Under the pieces are notes generated by a model. That model was not told the origin of the DNA. It did not search any database and worked only from the letters and a program-made list of their open reading frames with translations. Source: Omphiscola glabra (Eukaryota > Mollusca > Gastropoda > Lymnaeidae). Taken from it: a stretch of 64,000 bases of DNA. Made by a program: the position numbers and the translations under genes. The stretch lies in contig OZ024804.1 of the NCBI GenBank assembly GCA_964017045.1, positions 20,260,537-20,324,536 on the forward strand, in the 5' to 3' direction. The stretch's first letter is position 1; every line of letters starts with the position of its first letter. Positions 12,409-26,400 of this stretch are shown piece by piece.

Positions 12409-13360
12409 CTTTTGTACGTTCTTTGTACTCACCGGTATGAACGATAACTCTGGTTGACAAGGGAATTAATAACCCCATTTGCAGTGCCCAAAAGGCATCT
12501 CATGCTCTCCTTGGAGATTGCTTTTCGACAGAAGATTCTAAAGATCTCACTTCTTCAACGTTTAAAGTTAGAATTAAGACATCAGTTCCCAAAAGAATGA
12601 TATTTCAAATCAAAACGAATTAAAAAAATAATAATGATACTAAATGTATTTTGTTTTTGTTTAAGTTATAATCTAAATTTTGTTGTTCAATTTGTTTTTC
12701 TTTTTTACTGTTCCGCAATATTTTACTTCTTATTTAATGCATATATTATTACTATTATAATAACATTTAATTTATTATTTGTATCAGTCATGTACAAACA
12801 AACATAATTTAAAAAACAGAAATTTTGTGCACTCGCTTTTATTTATACACTATTGAAATTATATATATCAAATGTGTTGCATAAACAATTATAAAATGAA
12901 TATGCTTTTCCAATATTTATCCTTAAATGTATTAATTAAGGTATCAAGTGGGTGTACTGTATACATCTCTTATTTTTAAATATATATTTTTTTTATAAAA
13001 TATTTGTTTACGTACCACGTGTTATAAACATGTTATTTCTTGTAGAAAAGATTCGGCCAATGTATATTAGGCCCAAGTTATCCTCATGCGTGTAACCAAA
13101 GTAATTTCACAATAACAAAAAACAAAGTCCTTGTATATTCCATGTATTTTATGGTAATGACTTAAAGACATTTTAGTTCCTAAATTTGGCTTCTTTAATA
13201 AAGATATAAAAAATGTTTCTTGATTTTGTTGTCGTATAAAAAGTAGTCTTACAGTATAGAAACAGATTTATGTGAGGCTGAAGATTGGCTCACTCACATT
13301 GAGGATCTTCGATAAATAATGTTACTCTAGCCTTCTAACCGTCTGATATCGTGTTTCGAT
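12409..13360. other. intergenic between the SAP-SWIM gene and TmB
   Basis: About 60 bp upstream of the SAP-SWIM start (to about 12470) is shared with the copy near 57420-57480, so it is part of the duplicated unit. The rest is A+T-rich with no supported gene. Confidence 0.4.
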
Positions 13361-14586
13361 CTATAGCAAAGAGTAGTGAGACGAACTTGGATTAGATTCC
13401 TGAAATAGATTATAAGAAACAGGGGTATGTCATGGCCCGGGGCTGTTATCCAAGATTGACAACTCATTATAGTCGTTGCCGACATCTCTCGATACTTCTC
13501 TTAGTTTTGAATATTGATCTGTGGTCATGGAATCTGTATTTGTTGTGTTATCATCGCCTTCCTCGTCAATTTTTTCTAATTCAAAGTACGTTGACTTGTC
13601 ATTGCTGGAATGTAAGCTAGATGTGTTGCGGGCAGTTAAATCAACATGCAATGGCAGATTGCTTTCAGCATCGGTGTTCATTTCAGTTAAGTCCGAAAAC
13701 ACACCTATGTTCTTTTGTGGATTCAACGACATCTTGGTATCCTCAGTCTCCTTGTTGTGTTTCTCATACTGGTCATAACTTGTTTCTAATTCAAAATAAA
13801 CTGAACCATCATTTGGCTTATAGTAGTTCGCTACAAATCCTACAACGCCATCTTCCACTTGACCCAAATCTGACGGGTTACCACTTCGAATAGTGATGTT
13901 ATCATTCGTTTCTTGATCATTATATGTGTTTGTGCCATGCTTCATTTCTCCTAGCTTCGTGTTGTCTTGTCTAATACTAGTCAAGCCGTTATCATTATCG
14001 GTCACCTTAACCTGATTGGATGTATAAGATTGTATCTTAGTCGAATTATCGTTGATTGTCGCTAATGGGGGTATACAAGGTGCCAGGAATGTTGTCGATG
14101 ACAATTTGGTCGTAGTTGTTTTCTCTGCAAGGCGGTGGTGAGCTTACTAAATCTAACTCATTACTTCCAACATTAGATGAGGTAACTAGCATTGATGGCG
14201 CAGATTTTGGTTTGCGGCTCCTTCTCCATAAGACCACTCCAGCGACTAAGATGGTTAGAAATAGGAAGATGGAAACCACGGAGAGACCGATAACGAGGTC
14301 TAATGAGCTACTGACGTGTGCCAGTTCATTTTGGGTAGTATTTACTGACGACTTTGAAGTTGTTGGTAGTGAAGATGAAACTGATGAAGGGGACGTAACA
14401 GTTGTCAGAATACTAGAAGCCGATGTAGCATCGCCTGAAGTTGAAGTTGCTGCAGTTACTAACGGCGTACAATAGCATTCGCATTTGTGAGAATCAAATG
14501 TACAGTTACGTCGGAGAAAGTATGTAGGACAGTTGCAAGTAATTTCTTCACAAGGAGATCCGGCACAGTTTTTTGATGAGGCACTA
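13361..14586 (-). pseudogene. TmB: decayed paralogue of TmA
   Basis: An acceptor (ATTCCAG before 14586) opens an exon with the same one-base offset as TmA exon 2. It encodes SASSKNC, a short ectodomain with nine or so cysteines, a Ser/Thr stalk, a membrane segment, and a tail clearly related to that of TmA (SNVGSNELDL, NNYDQIVID, SVYFELE, STYFELEKIDE, QYSKLREVSRDVGNDYNEL). Two lesions break it. A C5 run (plus strand G5 at 14067-14071) shifts the frame between YTP and the next conserved block. A TGA at 13432-13430 ends the frame, yet the same frame continues downstream as a match to TmA's last motif pair, up to TAG at 13363-13361. The second YxxL pair of TmA has lost its tyrosine and leucine. 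No signal-peptide exon is visible upstream before the LINE. The homopolymer shift could be an assembly error, but the TGA would remain. Confidence 0.75.
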
Positions 14587-16030
14587 CTGGAATATATATT
14601 AAAGATTTTTACACTATTAATACTTTTTTCTTAGCGTCACACTTTTGCTAGGTATACAAATTTAAAAAGTGGGATTGAATCACATGTGATGAAGAAATGG
14701 AAAAGATATACAAAAAATCAATCAACAAAACAGCTTAAATAATTAAAGGGAAACAAATAATATTATTATACTTTTGACAAGTTCTAAAGTTTTCTTGAAA
14801 CAATAGTAAATGCAACTAGATTTTGAGGTGTTTCAATATCTCTATCTTTTTTTAGAAGATAAAGTTTATATGTGTTTTAATAAGTTTTTTACTAAAGTAT
14901 TTTATATTAAAATGTATTGTCATTACAGCATTGTATTTGTTAATGAATGAATATTGAAGGCATTTTACGAAGCTTGTAAAATAATAATAACATTAAATAA
15001 GCAATACACATTTAAATAGTGATAACATTTTCTCTTTAAAAAATGAAACTTAATTTAATATTACATTTTTAATCTCTAAATCGGAAATATATAAGAATGA
15101 GCTATGCTGACATAACGCTTAAAACCCGAACATATTTTGATACGTTCGGACTCTTAAAAACAATCAAAGTTATTTTGTATTATTTTACAGAAATCGAATA
15201 AATTTTACATGCGCAAAAAATATAATATTTTCGCTTTTATTTTAGCAAAAGTTTAAGTATTATTATTATAAATTACAAATACAAATAAAGAAACAAATAA
15301 GGAACTATCTTAAGCATTTTATATGCCTTTGAAAGTTATTAAAAACATTAAATTAAAAAAAATATATGATCAAAGAATTACAAAGTAATCACATTTATCT
15401 GGAAAACCTAAACATCAGTTGTTATGTGTGGGTTTTTAGTGCGTTGTCAATAAGGTGAAATTAAATTTATTAGTTCTAAATAATCACTCAAATGACGTCA
15501 TAGTGCAAATTGCCTATTTAGCCAAAGCTAAAACTTTTCTGATTTAATAGAAGAGCGTGACAAAACTGATAATGTATATTCCCCTTCTTAAAATTAAAAT
15601 TGATTGCTTTTTAAATTGCTAAACTTAAATACTAATTTAGTTTTGTATTTTTAACATTTAATACGTTTTAACTTTTTATTCATTCAAAAAATAAACTTTT
15701 ATGAAATTTATAATGTAGTAAAAATTCTACATTTAAAAATAATTTTAATAATAATATGCCGTTTAATTGGTGCAGCAAAACTAAATAGCCAAATGTCATT
15801 TAATGCACTTATCACTCATCTAGATAAGAACAAAGCATATTAGATGCAAAAAAAATCTTTTTTCGTATGTAAGGGGGTTAAAATCCAGTGGAGGATTTAT
15901 TTATTTTTGTAAAACTCTGTGGGCTGGGAATAATACGATACATTCATTTTGCCCAATGCAGCACAATATAATGCCTAGAATAAATTTGATCAATAATTAA
16001 CCTTCTTCGATACAAATATATCGGAGGTGT
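14587..16030. other. A+T-rich, no exon 1 for TmB found
   Basis: I searched the minus strand for a signal-peptide exon ending in a phase-2 donor, as in TmA, and found none. The stretch is very A+T-rich. Confidence 0.4.
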
Positions 16031-16039
16031 TGTTGTTGT

Positions 16040-17490
16040 TCGTCCGTCAAATCGACTAGTACCATCCAGTCATCCGGGTAGGGGGTGGGTTACGGTGGGT
16101 TCGTAGGTGTCTTGCCATTCCTATACGTGCTCGGAATAATCTGTGGCACCGCGGGCAAGGGGTAGTTGGTGCAGTCGTGAATTTAATAATGTTCTTTCGG
16201 GCTTGCCTGCGTGTCTCAATGGTGGCCATACCAATGGCTTCAGAAGATTTAGCCCCTATCTTGAACACTGATCTCCACCTGACTCTGTCATGAGCTGTCT
16301 GATTCCATTTAGTAGTGTCAATGCTGAAGGCCTTTAGTGCCACTTTCAGTGAGTCTTTGTAACGTTTTTTTGGACCTCCTTAGGTGCGCTTGCCTGTCGT
16401 GAGCTCACCATAGAATATTTGTTTTGGGAGCCGGTGATCTTCCATACGGGCAACGTGTCCCATCCAACGGAGTTGATACTGCATCAGCGTGGGGAAGATA
16501 CTAGGTAGGCTCGCTCTAGCGAGAACCTCTGTGTCAGGAACTTTGTTTTGCCACCTGATGCCGAGGAGTTTTCTGAGGCTGGTTGTGTGAAAATGGTTCA
16601 GTTTTTTGGCGTGACGCTGGTAGACTGTTCACATCCGTAGAGCAATGTCGAGAGAACTGCTGTGCTATAGACCTTCTGATACCTCTCCTGTCCCAAACAG
16701 TGCTGCGGAGCCTGCCAAATATGGCACTAGCTTTTGCAAGTCTGGCATTCATTTCATCATCAATGATGACAGATCTGGAGAGGGTGCTGCCCAAGTAAGT
16801 AAATTTATCCACCTCGTTAAGACGCTGTCCGCTGATGATGATGTTGGGTTCAGCGAAGGGCCTACTGGGAGCTAGCTGATACAATACCTCAGTCTTCTTC
16901 GCGTTGATTATTAGTCCAAAGTTGCTGCAGGCCTCAGAAAAGATATCAACGGTTTGCTGCTTGGCAGCTTCAGTGTCAGCATTGAGGAAACAATCGTCCG
17001 CAAACAGAAGCTCGTTGATGGTGGTATGTTTGACCTTTGTTTTAGCTTGAAGCCTCTTTAGGTTGAAGACCGATCCATCGGTGCGGAAACGGATTGCCAA
17101 GCCCGTGGTGGAGTCCCTGAACGCATCAGACAGCATTGCAGAATACATAATACTGAAGAGCGTGGGAGCCAGGACACAGCCCTGCTTCACACCATTTGTG
17201 ACAGGGAATGCTTGAGATGACTGACCGTTGTCCTGCACTCTGGCCATCATGCCATCATGCAGCTGACGGATGATGTTGGTGAATTTTTCTGGGCATCCGT
17301 ACATCTTCATGATTTTCTACAGGCCTCTCAATTGACCCTGTCAAAAGCCTTATTCAGGTCAATAAATGTGGAATATAGGTCCATGTTTTGCTCCTGACAT
17401 TTCTCTTGGAGCTGCCTGGCAGCAAACACCATATCGATAGTTCCTCGTTCTTTTCGGAAACCACATTGACTTTCGGGTAGGAGTGACAAT
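16040..17490 (-). mobile_element. non-LTR retrotransposon (LINE), truncated and dead
   Basis: On the minus strand the sequence reads through reverse transcriptase motifs. These are QCGFRKERGT and DLNKAFDRVN near 17470-17350, then NGVKQGCVLAPTLFSIMYS and LLFADDC in the frame 17310-16534. The C-terminal part has RWMGHVARMEDHRLPKQIFY and ends in a CCHH finger (CPRCHRLF, then HLRTH) by 16060. Several lesions are visible: a stop and a frameshift just upstream of 17310, a deletion of several bases after CTCTACGGATGTGAA near 16630 that shifts the frame, and TAA at about 16383-16381 after GKRT. The 5' end is missing. The 3' end runs into a short (AAC)n tract near 16030. The clade is uncertain, perhaps RTE- or Nimb-like. 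Confidence 0.85.
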
Positions 17491-17689
17491 ATCTTTCAAT
17501 CCAATGACAATACTGTTGTAAAAAAAGAAACTATATTCTCCATTTTCATATGGACATTTGTTATCCAATTAAGAAAATCAATTACGTTAACAAAATGTAT
17601 ATACATTTACATAATTATACTCATGAATATCAAAACCCAATCACTTTACCCAAGTGAAAATTTAATTTAAAAAATATAAATTTTATTAG

Positions 17690-18641
17690 ATAGTGAGATA
17701 GACAGAAAGACAGACAGACAACTAAACAGATAGATGATAGATAGATATGTAGATAAAAGATTTAAAAATAGACGGATGCATGGATGGATGAAAGGATGGA
17801 TGGATGGAAGGGTGGGTGGGTGAGTGGATGAATGGATAGATATATGGATAGATAGGTAGGTAGAAAGATAGGTAGGTAGGTTGGTAAGTAGGTAGATTGA
17901 TAGATGGAACGATTTTAAGATTTTAAGGGTAAACAGATCTATAGATAGTAGCTGGATAGGTAGAAAGCTAGGTAGATAGGTAGATTGGTAGGTAGGCACG
18001 CGGGCACGTAGGTAGGTAGGCAGGCAGGCATGTAGATGGTAGATAGATAGGTAGATAGATATATAGACAAACAGACAGAAAGACAGACAACCAGACAGGC
18101 AGTCAGACAGACAGAGATACATATAGACAGAGAAACCAGAGAGACAGACAAAGAGACAGACAGAGAGACAGATTGAGAGACAGACAGAGAGACAAACAGA
18201 CAGACAGTGAGACAGAGATACATACAGAGAGACAGAAAGACAGACAGAGAGACAGACAGAGAGACAGACAGAGTGACAGACAGAGAGACAGACAGAGAGA
18301 CATACATAATGTCAGAGAGACAGAGAGAGAGAGAGACAGAGAGACGGACAGTGAGACCGACGGAGAGACAGCTTGAAAGACAAACAGAGAGACAGACAGA
18401 GAGACAGAGAGACAGAAAGACAGATATACCGGCAGAGAGACAGACAGAGAGAAAGAGAGACAGACAGAGAGACAGACAGAGTGACAGAGAGACAGACAAA
18501 GAGAGATAGAGACAGACAGACAGGGAGACATACAGAGAGACAGACAGAGAGACAGACAGATAGACAGACATATTGAGAGACAGACAGAGAGACTGACAGA
18601 CAGAGAGACACACAGAGAGACAGACACTCAGACAGACAGAT
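17690..18641. repeat. tetranucleotide array, GATA/GTAG then GACAGACAGAGA
   Basis: GATA- and GTAG-type repeats (17690-18060) pass into long GACAGACAGAGA repeats (18060-18641). All the long Cys/Leu/Ser reading frames here are products of the repeat. It abuts the element at 18660 and lies just beyond the LINE 5' break. Confidence 0.95.
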
Positions 18642-18659
18642 CATCCTTGAATAATTGCA

Positions 18660-19460
18660 AAAAAGGTATCTTTATTCGGTAAACTATATCTACACATATA
18701 TAAAAATTAATGTATATAAGTATATCCCGTATGTGCTTCTATACCATTAATCCAAAAGATATGAACATTTTGTGAATTGTTGTAAAAAATGCAAATGTTT
18801 CTGAATTATTACACACATTTTACAATATTCGGTTTTGGGACCGGGGCCCTAAATTCGTTTTTCCACACTTTTATGAGCTAAATATAATTTCGTATGCTTT
18901 CCTATTCCATTCATCCGATTGCGAGAAAACTTTGGTTTTGGCGCACCAAAGGTTTCTGAATTATCTTATCCATTTTGAAATATTCCTTTTGGGACCATGG
19001 GACCTAAATATTTCTTTTCTTATATGAGCTATACAAATATAATTTCAATCAGTGCTATTGCATGGGTGGCTAGAAATCAATCAAATACAAACGACATTTT
19101 AGTTTGTGTGTGACATAATAATATGTAAACCATATTAAAATTTTGCGTTTGGGGCCGTGGGCCTTATTTAAAAAATATTACATATTTGAGCTATCTAAAT
19201 ATAATTTAAAACAACGCTACTACATGGGTGGATCAATCGCTACAAGTGTGTGGTCTAAATTTTGAAAATCCATGCTTCTCATGTGTACAGCTGTATGTTG
19301 CCTGCTCACGTGTCGAAAAAACGTCTAATTTATTTGTCTAGACTGAAAAAAACAATAAATCTTTTCTATTTCAAAAATATTTTTAAACTTAATTAAAACA
19401 CAAACGCTTTTTACATTGAGTGGCATGGCAACGCATGCCGGGTTCTCGCTAGTATATATA
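18660..19460 (+). mobile_element. Helitron-like non-autonomous element (candidate)
   Basis: A block of about 155 bp is repeated three times with divergence. Each unit carries TTTTGGGACC(G/A)(G/T)GG(G/A)CC near 18833, 18987 and 19149, followed by a TATGAGCTA-type segment and TATAATTT. The left part has CCCGTATGTGCTTCTATACC and the right end has GGCAACGCATGCCGGGTTCTCGCTAGT followed by TA repeats. From memory, such ends are common in invertebrate Helitron/Helentron-type elements. Replicase coding is absent. The assignment is tentative. Confidence 0.4.
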
Positions 19461-19499
19461 TATATGTATTAAAAATAAAGTTGAGTACAACACCTTGCA

Positions 19500-20460
19500 C
19501 AAAAAGATGTGGATATTATTCATTTAAAATACATCGATATTTTATAAAGAGATTATGAGACATATGTGTACCGAGTTATGCCAGGATGCAACACTTTACG
19601 AGGAAGTTTGCAATGTAATCTAAGCATTTTCTAAGGCTCTGTCTATTATAGGGAACAATCCATTTCATAAATCCCCTACATTCATTTGAAATGGTATGGA
19701 AACTTTAAACGTATCTTTAATTCTGATTTCATAACATTTGAGGACACGCATATACACTCATAAAAATAAGAAACATGATAAGGAAATTTAATTAATTTAA
19801 AATAAACTTATACAGTAATCGACACTTTTGGAATAAGAAGCTTCACAAACGTTTAAAACGAAAAATTAACATATTAACCTATACCTTAACAAAGGAAATA
19901 ATCCAATGTATTCTTACCAAGTTTTGTCTAGATTTTAGATGCAGACAAGTTACGTGGAAGCTTTCATTCAAATTCTTCGTGTATAGCTTTAGATATTATA
20001 CGGAAAATGCATTGTGGAACCTCTAACACATATCTGAAACCGTAAGTCGGAATTTGAATCATTTGAGGAACATCATAGAGACTTATAGGAACATAAGCAA
20101 CATACAAATGGCATCTCACTACCGAGCCGAAGTCAATATCTAATGTCAGTATTTAAAAAAAAGTATCTAGACAAACGTATTGTGTTTGGAAATTAAGAAG
20201 CTGTTAGTGAATGTACAACTTGTAAATGATTTAATTCAACAATAGAAATCTATTATGGACTCAAATTGTCCTTCTGAAACAAAAGATGCCTTTCAGACAT
20301 TGCTATCCTCATACGATGCACCCACCGACTTAAGGATGTGGTTTTACTGTTGTTTATTTTGTGTTAAATCACAACAAAGCGACGATTCTCCCTTTCACAC
20401 AAACACACATCTACAATATCATAAAGTTGTTAATACATTTTAATATAAGATCACACATGA
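19500..20460 (+). repeat. old interspersed repeat, copy 2
   Basis: This is the counterpart of 7840-8330, with a further weak partial copy at 19510-19760. A 62-codon frame at 20255-20443 lies inside the repeat and is not conserved in the other copy, so I do not call it a gene. Confidence 0.4.
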
Positions 20461-21303
20461 CTGTGAACCCTTATATATCTGAAAGCACCCTCTATGCACG
20501 CCACTGAACTATATGATACTTTTTTGTGTACTATTTTAAGAAACCAAATAGTATAAAGCGTTATATAAAAGGCGTGCACCTAAATATAAGAGCACCGAAA
20601 AGCCTTCCTTTAATAGATGTTTGAAAACACAGTCTGTAGGTCAGGTGGAATAAACCTGTCTAATTTTGTTGCGATCCATTCGTTTTGGTTTTCCCATGAT
20701 TCTCATGTTTTTGGGGTTTTTTTTTGCCTTATTCATTTAAAATTAATAGTAGTTTTACTTTTCCTCTTTAACCTCATCACAACATTGAGCCCCTTAAATA
20801 TCCGAGCCCCCACACAGCCGGATGTGTTTTGCAAGCCCCCGCGATTGTTCTGAATACACTTTAGGAAAATCAACATGCCGTGAAGGTCAGAATGTTCTAT
20901 TCAAACTGTTGAACGTTTCAAGGTCTGCTGTGCCAGTTACAGGATTCATGGTAGGCCTACGGTGGCCTTAAAAACTGTAGGCACCAAATGTGGGACACAT
21001 ATTCCAGTCATTCACTCAGCCACGACGATATAGTTTTACTTCCCGATCCATGTCTCGATTCAGTCACGATTAACGTTATATCTCTGGCTCAATATATTTC
21101 ATTCTTTCCTAGAATACCTTCTCTCCATCATACTGTTGAAAGTCTCTTCCCATATAACTGCCAACATCTGATTATTATATTAGTATATTACTATGTAGCT
21201 TTCACAATTGTAATCAATACTCTCTCGATTACTTTTTATTATTCTATATCGATATATTGTTCTCTCTATTAATCTCTCTATATCTATCAGTCACCCACTA
21301 ACT
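20461..21303. other. intergenic
   Basis: I see nothing that I can support as a gene. Short frames at 20617-20853 and 20988-21272 lack domains and splice context. Confidence 0.35.
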
Positions 21304-21496
21304 CAGCGGCTCTCAACATGTGGGTCACGACCCCTTTGAGGGTAGAACTACCATTTCACAGGGGTTGCCTAAGACCTCAGCACATATACTCTACAGTTAT
21401 GTAGTTGCAAAGAAAATAATTGTGCGGTTTTCGGTTAGCCAAAGCACGGGGAACTGTTATAAAGGGTCGCGACATTAGGATGGTGGAGAACCACTG
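21304..21496. mobile_element. hAT-like MITE, 193 bp, perfect 8-bp TSD
   Basis: The ends are inverted: CAGCGGCTCTCAAC on the left and CAGTGGTTCTCCACC read inwards from the right. Both sides are flanked by the identical octamer CACTAACT (21296-21303 and 21497-21504). An 8-bp duplication with CAG termini is diagnostic of hAT superfamily insertion. The interior is non-coding. Confidence 0.85.
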
Positions 21497-21564
21497 CACT
21501 AACTGAATACAAAAGAATTTCAAGCCTTAGAATAAAATGGAGACAAATACATGTATTCATATTT

Positions 21565-21790
21565 TAAAAATTTTTGGATTTTCTTGAAGCTAAATACAAA
21601 ATGATGGTACAGACAATCACAATCTTCTTAGCTAACTTTGGTGCAGTCCAATGTGAGAGTTACTTTTTTACACAGACCCACACAAAAAATATTGATCTGT
21701 ATAGATGTTTATTCGTCAATATCTCTCTGTCTCTTTGATTTTTTTCACTCGATCTATCTACCTTTCAATCTATGTGTCATTATAAAAATT
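21565..21790 (+). repeat. lead sequence of the TCTA element, copy 2
   Basis: The stretch GGATTTTCTTGAAGCTAAAT, ACAGACAATCACAATCTTCTT, TCCAATGTGAGAGTTACTTTT matches 5210-5310 in the same order and the same position relative to a tetranucleotide array. Confidence 0.7.
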
Positions 21791-21791
21791 A

Positions 21792-22940
<1,149 letters not shown>

Positions 22941-22960
22941 CTTATGTAATTTTGCCTTAG

Positions 22961-24390
22961 TCTCTCTCACTCTTTGTTTGTATCAGACACATAAAACTAT
23001 TTGAATTACACCAACTGCTCTGTTCAAACTGTTCATTCTTAGACAAGCATTCTCTTAAACAACAACGAAATCAATTAATAACCCTGACCAGTGAACAAAC
23101 GAAAGCTTGCCAACAAATCTAAGGGACGTAACACTACATTAACTTTTTAATGAAAACAGAATAGGGTTACCACCCATGTTTTTAAAATTCAAATAGATTC
23201 ATTTCAATATTTAAAAAAATACATACTGTAAAATTGCAATGCCATAACATGAGACGGTAGAACACGTTTGATATCGTTTAAGTTTCATTTTATTTGTAAT
23301 TTAAAAATAACAAGTACTGATATAATCAGCGCTTTAATTCTTAACTTTGACCAAATACTTTGAACATCAAGTCACAAAAACCTTCCTAATTCGAATTGTT
23401 CCTTAAAATTTAATGCAGTTGACTTTTTTTATGATTTATTTTTGTTTTATTAGAAACTCCTGATTTAATAAGTTTCCATTAATAAGGTTGTGATCAAAGT
23501 AGAGAAAATGGTGTTGTCAGTAAAATGATCAGTGTTAAAGATGTGTTTAATGCTCTAACTTTAGCTGCTTGATGTTGTTTTGTGTTTTGTTTGTTTTTTA
23601 AACTTAACTTAAAGGATTAGTTTTGTGATTGCTCGACTGAAACTGTTATTAAAGATAGTAATCGTAGTGAAAGATGCCATTTCAAAAGTATGGAGACTTA
23701 GGGTGATGAAAAAAATTTCTTAAGATATAAATGCTTGATGATATTAGCGTTGCCTAGTTTTGAATTGTTTTAAATGCAATATACTATGACGGCTTCTAAA
23801 CTATTTTTTTTTTTCATGAACATTTATCGAGTGTAAAATAAACATAATGACTATAACACGTAAACCTTTTGTCGCGTTTTAATTTACTTTATATTTTTGT
23901 AAGCATTTAACACATAATTTACAATTAGCTGCGTACACGTTCCTTCAGTTTTCATAGAGGGCATTAAGATATAATTTTTGTCATCTGTAAAAAAAAATTA
24001 AAAATTAAAAGTTACACACTCCTTGTTGTATAAGTAATGAGGAAGGTTAATGCATCACATATCTATTAACAATTTCGTGTAGTTTTCTCCTAATGATCAA
24101 AGCAGGAAAGTTCATAAATTGAGCTTATGTTACGACTTTTTCACAAATGTAATGTTAATTAATTGAGAAATTTAAAATGTCTTTAATTTAAATAAATATT
24201 ATAAACATTTAGGTAAGTCTGTATCTCTTCGATTAGTGATCACTAAGCAGCAGGAACAAAATACCTCGGATGGAAACCCCGACGTTTTATTTATATACAA
24301 GTGAAGAATGCGGTTCATTCATAGAGATAACCTTGTCATTTAAATATGGTTAAAAAAGGATCATGGACATAATAGGGGGCTTTGGATAGT
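22961..24390. other. A+T-rich intergenic
   Basis: I see no gene or recognisable element here. Confidence 0.35.
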
Positions 24391-24756
24391 CTGTGTTATA
24401 CTAGAATGTTATAATCTGTGTTATACTAGAATGTTATAATGTGTTATACTAGAATGTTATAATCTGTGTTATACTAGAATGTTATAATCTGTGTTATACT
24501 AGAATGTTATAATCTGTGTTATACTAGAATGTTATAATCTGTGTTATACTAGAATGTTATAATCTGTGTTATACTAGAATGTTATAATCTGTGTTATACT
24601 AGAATGTTATAATTTGTGTTATACTAGAATGTTATAATCTGTGTTATACTAGAATGTTATAATATGTGTTATACTAGAATGTTATAATCTGTGTTATACT
24701 AGAATGTTATAATATGTGTTATACTAGAATGTTATAATCTGTGTTATACTAGAATG
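24391..24756. repeat. 25-bp tandem array, about 15 copies
   Basis: The unit CTGTGTTATACTAGAATGTT plus ATAAT is repeated almost perfectly. The third copy lacks two bases (CT), and a few copies have T or A in place of the leading C. Confidence 0.97.
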
Positions 24757-26297
24757 ATGAGCAACAAATAAGCTTTATTCAAGCGGAAATTGAAAGTTCG
24801 TTAAAAATTTGTGACCGGAGTGAAGTTCTAGAAGGTGCAACTGTGAAACCTATGTTCCTGATGCATTCAACAGTTAAATAATATTCTAAACCACGATGTC
24901 CATGTTGCTGAACAAAAAAAACTAATTAAAAGAGCTTCATTTTTATAATAAACTTACAATTTTTCACTTTTTAAGTTTAAAATTGATTTTTTTCTGTTGT
25001 TTTGTAAGGTAGAATCCTAAAATTGCAGCTAATATACAAGCGATAGTGATAAAATTTGGTGTGTATCTTCCTTTAACTATTTTGTGGGTAATGAGCTATA
25101 CAAAAGTAAATTTGGTCTATTACTTTTTTAAAAATACATTTTTACTTTCCTAGGATGATAAATTTTAAGCGTTTTCTGCCGAGGCAAATTAAAAAAATTT
25201 AAAAAAAAAGTTTTGAAAAGTTTGGAGGAAATTAAACTAGCTGAGTACCTCTAAATATACTTGAAGTTTATGAATTAATGTTTTAAGCAATTTGTAAGTT
25301 TGTTTGTAAAATTGCGCGACAGAGTAGATAATAACATTAATGATTAATAATATTAACACTTCTTACTTGGTAAGACATTTTTACATTTAAATACATTACT
25401 TTTAAACTAATAAAGCTACTGCTATAAAATTTCCAATACAAACAGATAATGTCCATCTAAAAGTAAGACAAATTTAAAATAAATGAAATACAGATCAGAA
25501 AAATTTATGCAATTTTAGAAAAAATATTTCTTGAAAAGCAACCACGGCCGAGACATTTTTACATTTAAATACATAACTTTTAAACTAATAAAGCTATTGC
25601 TATAAAATTTCCAGTAATAATAGTTTGTGAAAATCCAAATTTAACAGAATATTCAAATATTGCAAAAGCAATTAAAATCATGCTATACAAAATTCAAAAT
25701 AGTCAACGTGATTAGTATTGTATAGCCTAGGTCTACGTCTTAATCTTAGCCTTTAGTTTGTCACAATTGACAATGAGTCACAATAGTCAACGAGAATAGG
25801 CTAGTTTAAAAACTTGGCCTATAATTATAAAATAGTAATATAAATAAATAATTTTTAAAAAAAATAAACCGGCGATATCGGTATTATTAATTTTATATAT
25901 TATAATTTATATATTAGATAATAATGCTCTGTTGATCATAGCCATTTGAGAATCCCTTTGTGTGGGACTAACACTAACCAAAAAAATATATGCCATGCAA
26001 ATCATTTATTTGTGTATAGTTATCATAATGTTAATGGTTAATCACTCTGAAATAATGGAAATCTACTGAGGACGCTCTGTTGGCGAGACTGTCGATGGGG
26101 TGCATGGTGAGGGGAAATTACTCTCTCCGGCACGGCTTCAAGATTATTACTGCCGATAGTCAGTCTATACATCTCTATGTCTATGGGTTCATTGAGTACC
26201 CCATTTCTATTGACTCTCAAGAAAACTGCTGTGCTAAGCCACACTAATAATAAGCTGTGTTCAACTGAACATTAAACATAGGTTATATTCAGCCGCC
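24757..26297. other. intergenic with a 70-bp direct repeat
   Basis: A segment beginning GACATTTTTACATTTAAATA (25373) recurs about 180 bp downstream (25552) with about 90% identity over about 68 bp. Otherwise the region is A+T-rich. A short, more balanced patch at 26040-26240 may be a promoter-proximal region for the candidate exon at 26298. Confidence 0.4.
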
Positions 26298-26377
26298 ATG
26301 ACATCCGGGATTGTTAAGGAATCTGACCTTTGGCTTCAAAGTCGGAAAAAATACGGATTGACCTCTGAAGACGCATG
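26298..26377 (+). CDS. candidate first exon, unknown product
   Basis: An ATG in a strong context (GCCGCCATGACA) opens 26 codons reading MTSGIVKESDLW and onwards, then meets a donor-like GCATG|GTATAAG. Reading on without splicing gives a stop nine codons later. The donor is phase 2, which would be compatible with the one-base-offset exon at 27434, but there is no signal peptide and the link is speculative. I recognise no domain. Confidence 0.15.
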
Positions 26378-26400
26378 GTATAAGGTCTTTATAGATTGTT

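Noticed and set aside
13432..13893. Plus-strand open frames
   Set aside because: They are the antisense of TmB.
17667..18644. Long Cys/Leu/Ser/Val and Arg/Asp/Thr open frames on both strands
   Set aside because: They are produced by the GACAGA/GATA arrays.
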